DNA of 64,000 bases, taken from NCBI RefSeq assembly GCF_004358165.1, contig NZ_SMTG01000009.1, positions 1 through 64,000 on the forward strand, given 5' to 3'. The stretch comes from Luteimonas terrae. Its GTDB lineage: Bacteria; Pseudomonadota; Gammaproteobacteria; Xanthomonadales; Xanthomonadaceae. Shown one piece after another: positions 9,087-16,676 of the stretch (its first letter is position 1; each line of letters opens with the position of its first letter). The notes under the pieces were generated by a model. That model worked only from the letters and a program-made list of their open reading frames with translations, was not told the origin of the DNA and did no database searches. A program made the position numbers and the translations under genes.

Positions 9087-11108
9087 ATGCTCACCGACTT
9101 CTTCAACAGTCTCGTGACCTGGGTGGGCAACCACCCCGTCGCGGCCGGCATCGTGATCTTCCTCGTCGCGTTCTGCGACTCGGTGATCATCCTCGGCGCG
9201 ATCGTGCCGGCATTGCCGATCCTGTTCGCGATCGGCGTGCTGATCGGACTGGGCGAGATCTCGGGCCCGTACGCGGTGGCCTGCGCGGCGATCGGCGCGA
9301 TGGCCGGCGACGGCGTGAGCTACTGGGTGGGACGCCGCTGGGGCCACGGCCTGCGCAACGTCTGGCCGTTCAGCAAGTATCCGCAGCTGCTCGACCGCAG
9401 CGAGACGGTGTTCCGCCGCAATGCGATCAAGAGCATCCTCGTGGCGCGCTATGTCGGCCCGATCCGGCCGTTCGTGCCCGCGATTGCCGGCATCGCGCAC
9501 ATGCCGATGCGCCAGTACCTGCCGATCAGCGGCGCGGCCTGCCTGTCCTGGGGCGCGCTGTTCCTGGCGCCGGGCTGGCTGTTCGGCGCGTCCTACGATG
9601 CCGTGGCCGCGGTCGCCGACCGGCTGGCCCTGGTGCTCGGCGCCTTGCTGGTGGTGCTGGCGCTGGCCTGGGCCGTCGTCATCTACACCTACCGCTGGTT
9701 CGACGCGCACGCCAATTCGCTGCTTGCGCGACTGCTGGCGTGGTCGCGTGCGCACCCCACGCTCGGGCGGTACGCGATGGCGCTGGTCGACCCGAACCGG
9801 CCGGAGTCCGCCTCGCTGGCGATTCTCGCGGTCTGCCTGCTGGCCTTCGGCTGGGCCTGCTTCGCGCTGCTGGCGACGGTGATCATGCGCGGCGAGCCGC
9901 TGCTGATCGACCAGAGCGTGTTCCAGTTCATGTACGAGCTGCGCAATCCGCTGGCCGACCGCCTGATGGCGGGCCTGGCCTCGATCGGCGACGTGCACGT
10001 GCTGGGCCCGGCAGTCGCGCTGACGCTGGGCTGGCTGATCTGGCGCCGGCGCTGGCTGGGCGCGGCGCACTGGCTGGCCGCGCTCGCGTTCGGCATGGCG
10101 CTGACCGCGCTGCTCGGCGCGATGGTCGACATGCCGCGCCCGCCCACGGTGCACGGCGGCTTCGGCTTCCCGGCGGTCGAGATCACCATGTGCACCATCG
10201 TGTTCGGCTTCTTCGCGGTGCTGATCGCACGCGAGCTGCCGGGCCGCACGCGCGTGTGGCCGTATCTGGTGGCCGGCGTGATCGTGGCGGTGCTCGGTTT
10301 CGCCCGGCTGTACCTGGGCGCGCACTGGCTCAGCGACATCGTCGGCGGCGTGCTGCTGGGCAGCGTGTGGCTGCTGGTACTGGGCATCGCCTACCGCCGC
10401 CACGTCGAACGCTCGTTCTGGATGCGCCCGGTCGCGCTGATCTTCTACATCACCTTCGGCGTCGCGGCGCTGTGGCATGCGCCGCGTGCGGTGGACCCGC
10501 TGCTGGCGAAGTTCGCGCCCAAGCAGCCGCCGATCAGCCTGTCGGCCGACGCCTGGTGGGCCACGGACTGGACGCGCCTGCCCGGCCAGCTGCGCGAGCG
10601 CGATCCCGCCCATCGCTGGCCGCTGGACCTGCAGATCGCCGGTCCGCTGGCACCGCTGCAGACGCGTCTGGAAGCGCAGGGCTGGCAGGTGCAGCCGCAG
10701 GCGGACTGGATGCGCATGCTCAACCTGCTCGACGACGCGGTGCCCCAGGCCGAGCATCCGGTGCTGCCGGCGACGCTCGATGCGGTCGCCGAGACGCTGC
10801 TGATGCGTCGCGACAGCGGCGAGGATCTGGTCGAGGTGCTGCGCCTGTGGCGTGCGCCGGTCCAGCTCGACGACGGGTCCGAGCTGTGGGTCGGCACCAG
10901 CCAGTCGATGCGCTACACGCGGCCGTTCAACGCCTTCGGTCTGTGGCAGCCCCAGCCCGATGCGCACGGTGTGCACCGCGGCCTGCGCGAAGTGCTCGAT
11001 GCGTTCCCCTCGCGCGAAGAGGTGCATCCGCAATCGGGCGTGCCGACCCTGCGCCTGCGAACCGCGGGCGCGGCGCCGGCTTCGGTGCAGGACACATCGC
11101 GTTCATAG
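9087..11108 (+). CDS. DedA-PAP2-LssY_C fusion membrane protein
   Basis: 673-aa inner-membrane protein with three parts. Residues 1-200 are a DedA/SNARE-associated domain, with the conserved GDGVSYWVGRRWG and RYVGPIRPFVPAIAG. Residues 230-455 are a PAP2 lipid-phosphatase domain, with a degenerate first motif near MPRPP, then FP, and a final motif GFARLYLGAHWLSDIVGG that keeps the catalytic His and Asp. Residues 480-670 are a soluble domain like the C-terminal domain of Legionella LssY. It probably acts on or moves undecaprenyl or other lipid phosphates. Divergent from the kinase gene, 108 nt between starts. Confidence 0.85.
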   Translation: MLTDFFNSLVTWVGNHPVAAGIVIFLVAFCDSVIILGAIVPALPILFAIGVLIGLGEISGPYAVACAAIGAMAGDGVSYWVGRRWGHGLRNVWPFSKYPQLLDRSETVFRRNAIKSILVARYVGPIRPFVPAIAGIAHMPMRQYLPISGAACLSWGALFLAPGWLFGASYDAVAAVADRLALVLGALLVVLALAWAVVIYTYRWFDAHANSLLARLLAWSRAHPTLGRYAMALVDPNRPESASLAILAVCLLAFGWACFALLATVIMRGEPLLIDQSVFQFMYELRNPLADRLMAGLASIGDVHVLGPAVALTLGWLIWRRRWLGAAHWLAALAFGMALTALLGAMVDMPRPPTVHGGFGFPAVEITMCTIVFGFFAVLIARELPGRTRVWPYLVAGVIVAVLGFARLYLGAHWLSDIVGGVLLGSVWLLVLGIAYRRHVERSFWMRPVALIFYITFGVAALWHAPRAVDPLLAKFAPKQPPISLSADAWWATDWTRLPGQLRERDPAHRWPLDLQIAGPLAPLQTRLEAQGWQVQPQADWMRMLNLLDDAVPQAEHPVLPATLDAVAETLLMRRDSGEDLVEVLRLWRAPVQLDDGSELWVGTSQSMRYTRPFNAFGLWQPQPDAHGVHRGLREVLDAFPSREEVHPQSGVPTLRLRTAGAAPASVQDTSRS

Positions 11109-11168
11109 GCGAGGCGGCGCAGTGTCGGAACGTGCGGCGACGGGTGCGCCTACACGACGGCGCGGCAC

Positions 11169-11756
11169 TCAGTCCTCGATGTCGACCAGCCGCAGCAGCA
11201 TCGCGAGCCGCTCGTCCGGGTCGTCCTCCTGCAGCAGCAGCTGACGGTCTGTCTGTTCGAGCGGCAGCAGTTCGGCCAGCCGCCAGCCCACCCACGCGGC
11301 ATTGTCGAAATGCGGCTCGGGAAACGCCTGGTCGCCGCCGTCTATGCGCTCGAGGATCTTGCGCAGCACCACGCCCAGCAGGGCATGTTCGGGCTGCAGG
11401 TCGACGTCGGGATCGTCGGCGCACCAGTCCACGTCGGCGACGATCAGCCCGTTGTCGCGCACCCGCGTGCGGCGCACGTGGAAGCGCCGGGTGCCGCGCA
11501 CGCGCAGCGCGAGGATGCCGTCGGCGCCGACGTCGAAATCCTCGATCACCGCCGCAGTGCCCACGCCGGCCGGTGTCGCGGGCGTGCCGGACTCCTCGCC
11601 GTCGAGGATCAGACTGATGCCGAAGCCGGTGCCACGGCGGCCGCACTCGCGGACCATGTCGAGATAGCGCGGTTCGAACACGCGCAGCCCCAGCGCGGCG
11701 CCGGGCACCAGCACCGTGCGCAGCGGGAACAACGGCAGGGACGCGTCTTCGGACAT
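11169..11756 (-). CDS. LON substrate-binding domain protein
   Basis: 195-aa protein made only of the N-terminal (LAN/PUA-like) domain of Lon proteases, without ATPase or protease parts. Typical start: LPLFPLRTVLVPGAALGLRVFEPRYLDM. Such stand-alone proteins are common in Proteobacteria and have no settled role. The start at 11756 sits 6 nt after a minus-strand TAGACT box, pointing to a leaderless mRNA. It lies 31 nt downstream of mpl on the same strand. Confidence 0.85.
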   Translation of the reverse strand: MSEDASLPLFPLRTVLVPGAALGLRVFEPRYLDMVRECGRRGTGFGISLILDGEESGTPATPAGVGTAAVIEDFDVGADGILALRVRGTRRFHVRRTRVRDNGLIVADVDWCADDPDVDLQPEHALLGVVLRKILERIDGGDQAFPEPHFDNAAWVGWRLAELLPLEQTDRQLLLQEDDPDERLAMLLRLVDIED

Positions 11757-11762
11757 GCGGCC

Positions 11763-11768
11763 AGTCTA
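11763..11768 (-). promoter_or_regulatory. -10 box, leaderless LON-domain gene
   Basis: TAGACT on the minus strand, 6 nt before the ATG at 11756. The box lies in the short gap after the mpl stop. Confidence 0.45.
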
Positions 11769-11787
11769 CGCGGCGCGGCGTCGGCGC

Positions 11788-13146
11788 TCAGTCGCGCAGG
11801 CCGGCGGCGAAACGCCGCGGCGCGCCGTCGAAGCCGCCGTTGGACATGAAGACGACATGGTCGCCAGGGCGCGCGAGATCGCCGAGCGCGGCCAGCAGTG
11901 TGTCGACATCGGGCACGGCGCGCGAGTCGCCACGCACCGCGGCCACCACCGCGCCGGCGTCCCAGGCCAGCTCCGGGCGATGCAGGAACAGCACCGCGTC
12001 CGCCGCATCGAGCGACGGCGCCAGCGCATCGGCGTGCGCGCCCAGGCGCATCGAATTGCTGCGCGGCTCCATCGCCACGACGATGCGCGCCTGTCCGACC
12101 TTCGCCCGCAGGCCGGCCAGCGTGGTCGCGATCGCGGTCGGGTGATGGGCGAAGTCGTCGTAGACGGTGATCCCGCGCGCGTCGCCCAGCACTTCGAGCC
12201 GGCGCTTGACGCTGCGGAAACCGGCGAGCGCGGGCAACGCGGTGGCGATGTCGACACCGACCGCCGCGCAGGCCGCCAGCGCGGCCAGTCCGTTGAGCAC
12301 GTTGTGGTCGCCCAGCAGCGGCCAGTCGACCGTACCGACGTGCGCGCCACCGCGCAGCACGTCGAACGCGCTGCCGTCGTCGCGGCGCTTGACCGCGCAC
12401 CAATCGAACGCGGGATCGAAGCCGAAGCGCTCGACCGGCGTCCAGCAGCCCATCGCCAGCACCTCGTCCAGACGCGCGTCGTGGCCGTTGACCAGCAGCC
12501 GGCCGCGCGCCGGCACCGTGCGCACCAGATGGTGGAACTGGCGCTGGATCGCGGCCACGTCGGGGAAGATGTCGGCGTGGTCGTATTCGAGGTTGTTGAG
12601 GATCGCGACCAGCGGGCGGTAGTGCACGAACTTGCTGCGCTTGTCGAAGAACGCGGTGTCGTATTCGTCGGCTTCGACGACGAATTCGCGCCCGCTGCCG
12701 ATGCGCGCCGACGCGCCGAAATCCTCCGCCACGCCGCCGATCAGAAAACCGGGCGCGCGGCCTGCGGCTTCGAGCAGGAACGACAGGATCGTCGTGGTCG
12801 TGGTCTTGCCGTGCGTGCCCGCGACCGCGAGCACGTCGCGGCCGGGCAGCACGTGGTCGCGCAGCCACTCGGCGCCCGAGGTGTAGGGCCGGCCGGCATC
12901 GAGCACGGCCTCGACCGCCGCATTGCCGCGCGAGAGCGCATTGCCGATCACGACATGATCGACGTCGGCGCCGATGTGCGCCGGGTCGTAGCCCTGGTGC
13001 AGGCCGATGCCCAGCGTCTCGAGCTGGGTCGACATCGGCGGGTACACCGCCTGGTCGCTGCCTTCGACGCGGTGGCCGAGTTCGCGCGCGAGCGCGGCGA
13101 CGCCGCCCATGAAGGTGCCGGCGATACCCAGGATGTGCAGTTTCAA
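11788..13146 (-). CDS. mpl: UDP-MurNAc:tripeptide ligase (peptidoglycan recycling)
   Basis: 452-aa Mur-ligase family enzyme. It reattaches the recycled tripeptide L-Ala-gamma-D-Glu-meso-DAP to UDP-MurNAc. Seen: LGIAGTFMGG at the N-terminus (UDP-binding loop), GTHGKTTTT (ATP-binding loop, about residue 110), EADEYDTAFFDKRSKFVHY, ILNNLEYDHADI, GDHNVLNGLAA, and DDFAHHPTAI (typical of Mpl). Length is as expected. It is followed 31 nt later by the LON-domain gene. Confidence 0.95.
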   Translation of the reverse strand: MKLHILGIAGTFMGGVAALARELGHRVEGSDQAVYPPMSTQLETLGIGLHQGYDPAHIGADVDHVVIGNALSRGNAAVEAVLDAGRPYTSGAEWLRDHVLPGRDVLAVAGTHGKTTTTTILSFLLEAAGRAPGFLIGGVAEDFGASARIGSGREFVVEADEYDTAFFDKRSKFVHYRPLVAILNNLEYDHADIFPDVAAIQRQFHHLVRTVPARGRLLVNGHDARLDEVLAMGCWTPVERFGFDPAFDWCAVKRRDDGSAFDVLRGGAHVGTVDWPLLGDHNVLNGLAALAACAAVGVDIATALPALAGFRSVKRRLEVLGDARGITVYDDFAHHPTAIATTLAGLRAKVGQARIVVAMEPRSNSMRLGAHADALAPSLDAADAVLFLHRPELAWDAGAVVAAVRGDSRAVPDVDTLLAALGDLARPGDHVVFMSNGGFDGAPRRFAAGLRD

Positions 13147-13200
13147 GCGCGGAATTCCTGCAGGACGACGCGGAAGATCGACAGCCGACGCGAGCCGCGA

Positions 13201-13779
13201 TCAGGCCGCCGCCTGCTCCCGGCCGATCGCCTTGACGATGCGGGCGAATACTTCGTCGAGCGAGCCGACGCCATCGACGACGGTCAGCTGGTCGTGCTCG
13301 CGATAGAACGCGATCACCGGCGCGGTCTGCTGGTCGTACACGTTCAGGCGATGGCGCACCGATTCGGGGCTGTCGTCGGCGCGGCCTTCGGCCTGCGCAC
13401 GGCCGGCGAGGCGCTCGATGATCTGTTCGTTGTCGACTTCCAGTTGCACGGCGGCATCGAACTGCACGCCCAGCTTCTTGAGCAGCGCATCGAGCGCGGC
13501 GGCCTGGGCGAGGTTGCGCGGATAGCCGTCTAGGATGAAGCCGGACTGCGTGTCCTCACGCGAGAAGCGGTCTTCGAGCATGCCCAGCAGGATCTCGTCG
13601 GACACCAGATCGCCGCGCGCCATGATGGTCTTGGCCTCCAGGCCCAGCGGCGTGCCGGCGGCGACTTCGGCGCGCAGCAGATCGCCGGTGGAGATGTGCG
13701 GCACCTGCAGATGGTCCTTCAACCGCGCTGCCTGCGTGCCTTTGCCCGAACCGGGTGCACCGAGAAGAACCAAACGCAT
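13201..13779 (-). CDS. adk: Adenylate kinase
   Basis: 192-aa nucleotide kinase interconverting ATP+AMP and 2 ADP. P-loop GAPGSGKGTQ at residues 7-16, NMP-binding segment HISTGDLLR, GFILDGYPRN, and a short LID region (GRAQAEGRADD) with no zinc-binding cysteines, i.e. the short form of the enzyme common in this family. An aggagcg stretch precedes the ATG by 5 nt. Upstream of mpl on the same strand, 54 nt apart. Confidence 0.96.
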   Translation of the reverse strand: MRLVLLGAPGSGKGTQAARLKDHLQVPHISTGDLLRAEVAAGTPLGLEAKTIMARGDLVSDEILLGMLEDRFSREDTQSGFILDGYPRNLAQAAALDALLKKLGVQFDAAVQLEVDNEQIIERLAGRAQAEGRADDSPESVRHRLNVYDQQTAPVIAFYREHDQLTVVDGVGSLDEVFARIVKAIGREQAAA

Positions 13780-13899
13780 CGAACGCTCCTGCAACTGTGG
13801 GGGGCCGTACCCGCGCGCGCGTACACTCGGCACACACGGCGGCGGACAGCCGCGCCAGCTTACCGTATCCCGCCCAGCCCCATCGAAAGGACACGCGTC

Positions 13900-15156
13900 A
13901 TGGCCTCCGGCACCCTGCTCTACGCCCAGTCCGGCGGCGTCACCGCCGTCATCAACGCCACCGCCTCGGCGGTGCTGCAGGAGGCGCGCAGCCGGCGCGT
14001 CAAGGTGCTCGCGGCGCGCAACGGCATCCTCGGCGCGCTGCGCGAGGATCTGGTCGACGCGTCGAAGATTCCGCTGGCGACGGTGCGCGCGCTCGCGCAC
14101 ACGCCGGGCGGGGCGTTCGGCTCGTGCCGCTACAAGCTCAAGTCGGTCGAGGCCGACCGCGCGAAGTACGAACGCCTGATCGAGGTGCTGCGCGCGCACG
14201 ACGTGCGCTGGTTCCTCTACAACGGCGGCAACGATTCGGCCGACACCGCGCTCAAGGTCTCGCAGCTGGCACAGGAGTTCGACTACCCGCTGACCTGCAT
14301 CGGCGTGCCCAAGACCATCGACAACGATCTGGCAGTGACCGACTGCTGCCCGGGTTTCGGCTCGGCGGCGAAATACACCGCGGTGTCGGTGCGCGAAGCG
14401 GCACTCGATGTCGCGGCGATGGCCGACACCTCGACCAAGGTCTTCGTCTACGAGGCCATGGGCCGCCATGCGGGCTGGCTGGCCGCCGCCGCGGGGCTCG
14501 CCGGGCAGGGTCCGGACGACGCGCCGCAGATCATCCTGTTCCCCGAGCGCGACTACGACGAGGCCGCGTTCCTTGCGCAGGTCAAGCGCGTCGTCGAACG
14601 CGTGGGTTGGTGCGTCGTCGTGGCCAGCGAAGGCATCCGCGACAAGGACGGGCGCTTCGTTGCCGATGCCGGCGGCGGCCAGGACGCGTTCGGGCACACG
14701 CAGCTCGGCGGCGTGGCCTCGCATCTGGCCGGCCGGGTCAAGGACACGCTGGGCTACAAGGTCCACTGGACGCTGCCCGACTATCTGCAGCGCTCGGCGC
14801 GGCACGTCGCCTCGAAGACCGATGTCGACCAGGCGATGGCCGTCGGCCGCGCGGCGGTGCAGTTCGCCCTCGCCGGCCACAACGCGACGATGCCCACGAT
14901 CAGGCGCATGTCCGACGCGCCGTATCGCTGGACGATCGAGGCCGCGCCGCTGGAGCGTGTGGCCAACCACGAGAAGACCATGCCCGCCGGCTTCATCCGT
15001 CGTGACGGCTTCGGCATCACCGCGGCCGCGCGCCGGTATCTGGAACCGCTGATCCGGGGCGAGGCACCGCCGCCCTACGGCCGCGACGGGTTGCCGAAGT
15101 ACGTGACGATCGATCTGCCTGCGATCGGCAAGCGTCTGCCCGGTTGGAACGGCTGA
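13900..15156 (+). CDS. pfp: 6-phosphofructokinase, probably PPi-dependent
   Basis: 418-aa phosphofructokinase. Near residue 107 the motif reads GGNDS instead of the ATP-type GGDGS; loss of the small Gly and the lysine in PKTIDNDL are marks of pyrophosphate-using enzymes. It also has an SxG-type start (YAQSGGVTAVIN) and the substrate loop EAMGRHAGWLA. Experimental work on the Xanthomonas campestris homologue found PPi dependence, which I extend here by similarity. Such an enzyme works in both glycolysis and gluconeogenesis. Divergent from adk, 120 nt between starts. Confidence 0.9.
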   Translation: MASGTLLYAQSGGVTAVINATASAVLQEARSRRVKVLAARNGILGALREDLVDASKIPLATVRALAHTPGGAFGSCRYKLKSVEADRAKYERLIEVLRAHDVRWFLYNGGNDSADTALKVSQLAQEFDYPLTCIGVPKTIDNDLAVTDCCPGFGSAAKYTAVSVREAALDVAAMADTSTKVFVYEAMGRHAGWLAAAAGLAGQGPDDAPQIILFPERDYDEAAFLAQVKRVVERVGWCVVVASEGIRDKDGRFVADAGGGQDAFGHTQLGGVASHLAGRVKDTLGYKVHWTLPDYLQRSARHVASKTDVDQAMAVGRAAVQFALAGHNATMPTIRRMSDAPYRWTIEAAPLERVANHEKTMPAGFIRRDGFGITAAARRYLEPLIRGEAPPPYGRDGLPKYVTIDLPAIGKRLPGWNG

Positions 15157-15229
15157 TCGAAGGACGACGCCGCGACCGGCGTTCAGCCGCACGGATTGAA
15201 TCCGCGCGGCGACGCCCGATCTAGAGCGC

Positions 15230-16042
15230 ATGCCCGAACTGCCCGAAGTCGAGACCACCCGCGCCGGACTGGCGCCGCACGTGCTCGGCCGCACGATCCA
15301 CCACGTGCTGCTGCGCCGGCCCGACCTGCGCTGGCCGATTCCGGCCGAAGTGCCCGACCTGCTGCCCGGCCGTCGCATCGAGGCGATCCGGCGCCGCGCG
15401 AAGTATCTGCTGCTCGACACCGACGCCGGCAGCGCGCTGCTGCATCTGGGCATGTCCGGCAGCCTGCGCGTGCTGGCGCCGGACGTGCCGGTGCGTGCGC
15501 ACGACCACGTCGACATGACGCTCGATTCAGGACAGGTGTTGCGGTTCAACGATCCGCGCCGGTTCGGCTGCCTGCTGTGGCAGGCACCGGGCACGACCCA
15601 CGACCTGCTGCGCGATCTGGGCCCCGAGCCGCTCGACGACGCCTTCGACGGCGACCATCTGTTCTTCGCCAGTCGCGGGCGACGGGCGCCGATCAAGACC
15701 TTCCTGATGGACCAGCGCACCGTCGTCGGGGTGGGCAACATCTACGCCGCCGAGGCGCTGTTCGCCGCCGGCATCTCGCCGCTGCGCGAGGCGGGCCGCG
15801 TCTCCCGCGCGCGCTACGCCCGGCTGGCCGACGAAGTGAAGCGGATCCTGGCCTATGCGATCGGCCGGGGCGGCACGACCTTGCGCGACTTCATCAGCCC
15901 CGACGGCGCGCCGGGCTACTTCGAACAGGAACTCTCGGCCTACGGCCGTGGCGGCCAGCCCTGCCCGGCCTGCGGGACCGCGCTCCGGCAGGCGTCGGTG
16001 GGCCAGCGCGCGACAGTCTGGTGCCCGCGCTGCCAGCGCTGA
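15230..16042 (+). CDS. mutM: Formamidopyrimidine-DNA glycosylase
   Basis: 270-aa base-excision repair enzyme removing 8-oxoguanine and FaPy lesions. The N-terminal MPELPEVE carries the catalytic Pro and Glu right after the start Met, which fixes the start. AKYLL holds the beta-clamp Lys near residue 58, [13 protein letters not shown] is the helix-two-turn-helix, and the C-terminal zinc finger has CPACG and CPRCQ. Length is normal. It lies 73 nt after pfp. Confidence 0.97.
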   Translation: MPELPEVETTRAGLAPHVLGRTIHHVLLRRPDLRWPIPAEVPDLLPGRRIEAIRRRAKYLLLDTDAGSALLHLGMSGSLRVLAPDVPVRAHDHVDMTLDSGQVLRFNDPRRFGCLLWQAPGTTHDLLRDLGPEPLDDAFDGDHLFFASRGRRAPIKTFLMDQRTVVGVGNIYAAEALFAAGISPLREAGRVSRARYARLADEVKRILAYAIGRGGTTLRDFISPDGAPGYFEQELSAYGRGGQPCPACGTALRQASVGQRATVWCPRCQR

Positions 16043-16072
16043 GCCGCCTCCGCCCGCGCGCCGGATAAGCGC

Positions 16073-16078
16073 TATAGT
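16073..16078 (+). promoter_or_regulatory. -10 box upstream of ECF sigma gene
   Basis: TATAGT in the context GCTATAGTCG. A start near 16085 would leave a leader of about 18 nt before the ATG at 16104. Confidence 0.4.
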
Positions 16079-16103
16079 CGCCGCGCGGATCGAGGGCGGT
16101 GGC

Positions 16104-16667
16104 ATGACCGAAGGGGCCGAGATCACCCAGTGGCTGGACGCTGCGCGCGGCGGCGATCGCGACGCGCTCGATCGGGTGCTCGCCACGCTCTACCAGGAGC
16201 TCCACCAGATGGCACGGCGCCAGCTCGCCGGCCAGCACGGGCAGACGCTCGATGCGACCGCACTGGTGCACGAGGCCTATCTCAAATTGATCGGCCGCCA
16301 CGAGGCACAGTTCGACGATCGCGCCCATTTCTTCGCCTATGCCGCCTCGGCCATGCGCAGCGTGGTCGTCGACTACGCGCGCCAGCGTCTGGCGCAGAAA
16401 CGCGGCGGTGACCTGCACCGCGTGACCGAGCTGCCGGAGAACATCGAGAGCGGCCTCAAGCTCGACGAGGACACACTGGCGCTGGACATCGCGCTGACGC
16501 GGTTGGCCGCGGTCGACACGAAACTGGCGCAGGTCGTGGAGCTGCGTTACTTCGCCGGCCTGTCCGAGCTGGAGATCGCCGCGCTGCTGGACCGTTCCGA
16601 ACGCAGCATCCGACGCGACTGGCAGAAGGCGCGGATGTACCTGCTGGCGTCCTTGCGGGAAGACTGA
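16104..16667 (+). CDS. ECF-type RNA polymerase sigma factor
   Basis: 187-aa sigma factor of the group found next to serine/threonine kinases (Sig70-like ECF, TIGR02999 type). Region 2 covers about residues 10-95 (ALVHEAYLKLI, HFFAYAASAMRSVVVDYAR) and region 4 about 125-185 (VVELRYFAGLSELEIAALL then SERSIRRDWQKARMYL). No anti-sigma factor is adjacent. Instead a TPR kinase follows after 9 nt, so control by phosphorylation or by kinase signalling is likely. ATG chosen at 16104 for length and for the -10 box upstream. Confidence 0.88.
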   Translation: MTEGAEITQWLDAARGGDRDALDRVLATLYQELHQMARRQLAGQHGQTLDATALVHEAYLKLIGRHEAQFDDRAHFFAYAASAMRSVVVDYARQRLAQKRGGDLHRVTELPENIESGLKLDEDTLALDIALTRLAAVDTKLAQVVELRYFAGLSELEIAALLDRSERSIRRDWQKARMYLLASLRED

Positions 16668-16676
16668 GTCACCGCG

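Noticed and set aside
15216..15229. CTAG near the mutM start as another dyad
   Set aside because: GATCTAGAGC has only a short TCTAGA palindrome and lacks the CTAGGG/CCCTAG arms.
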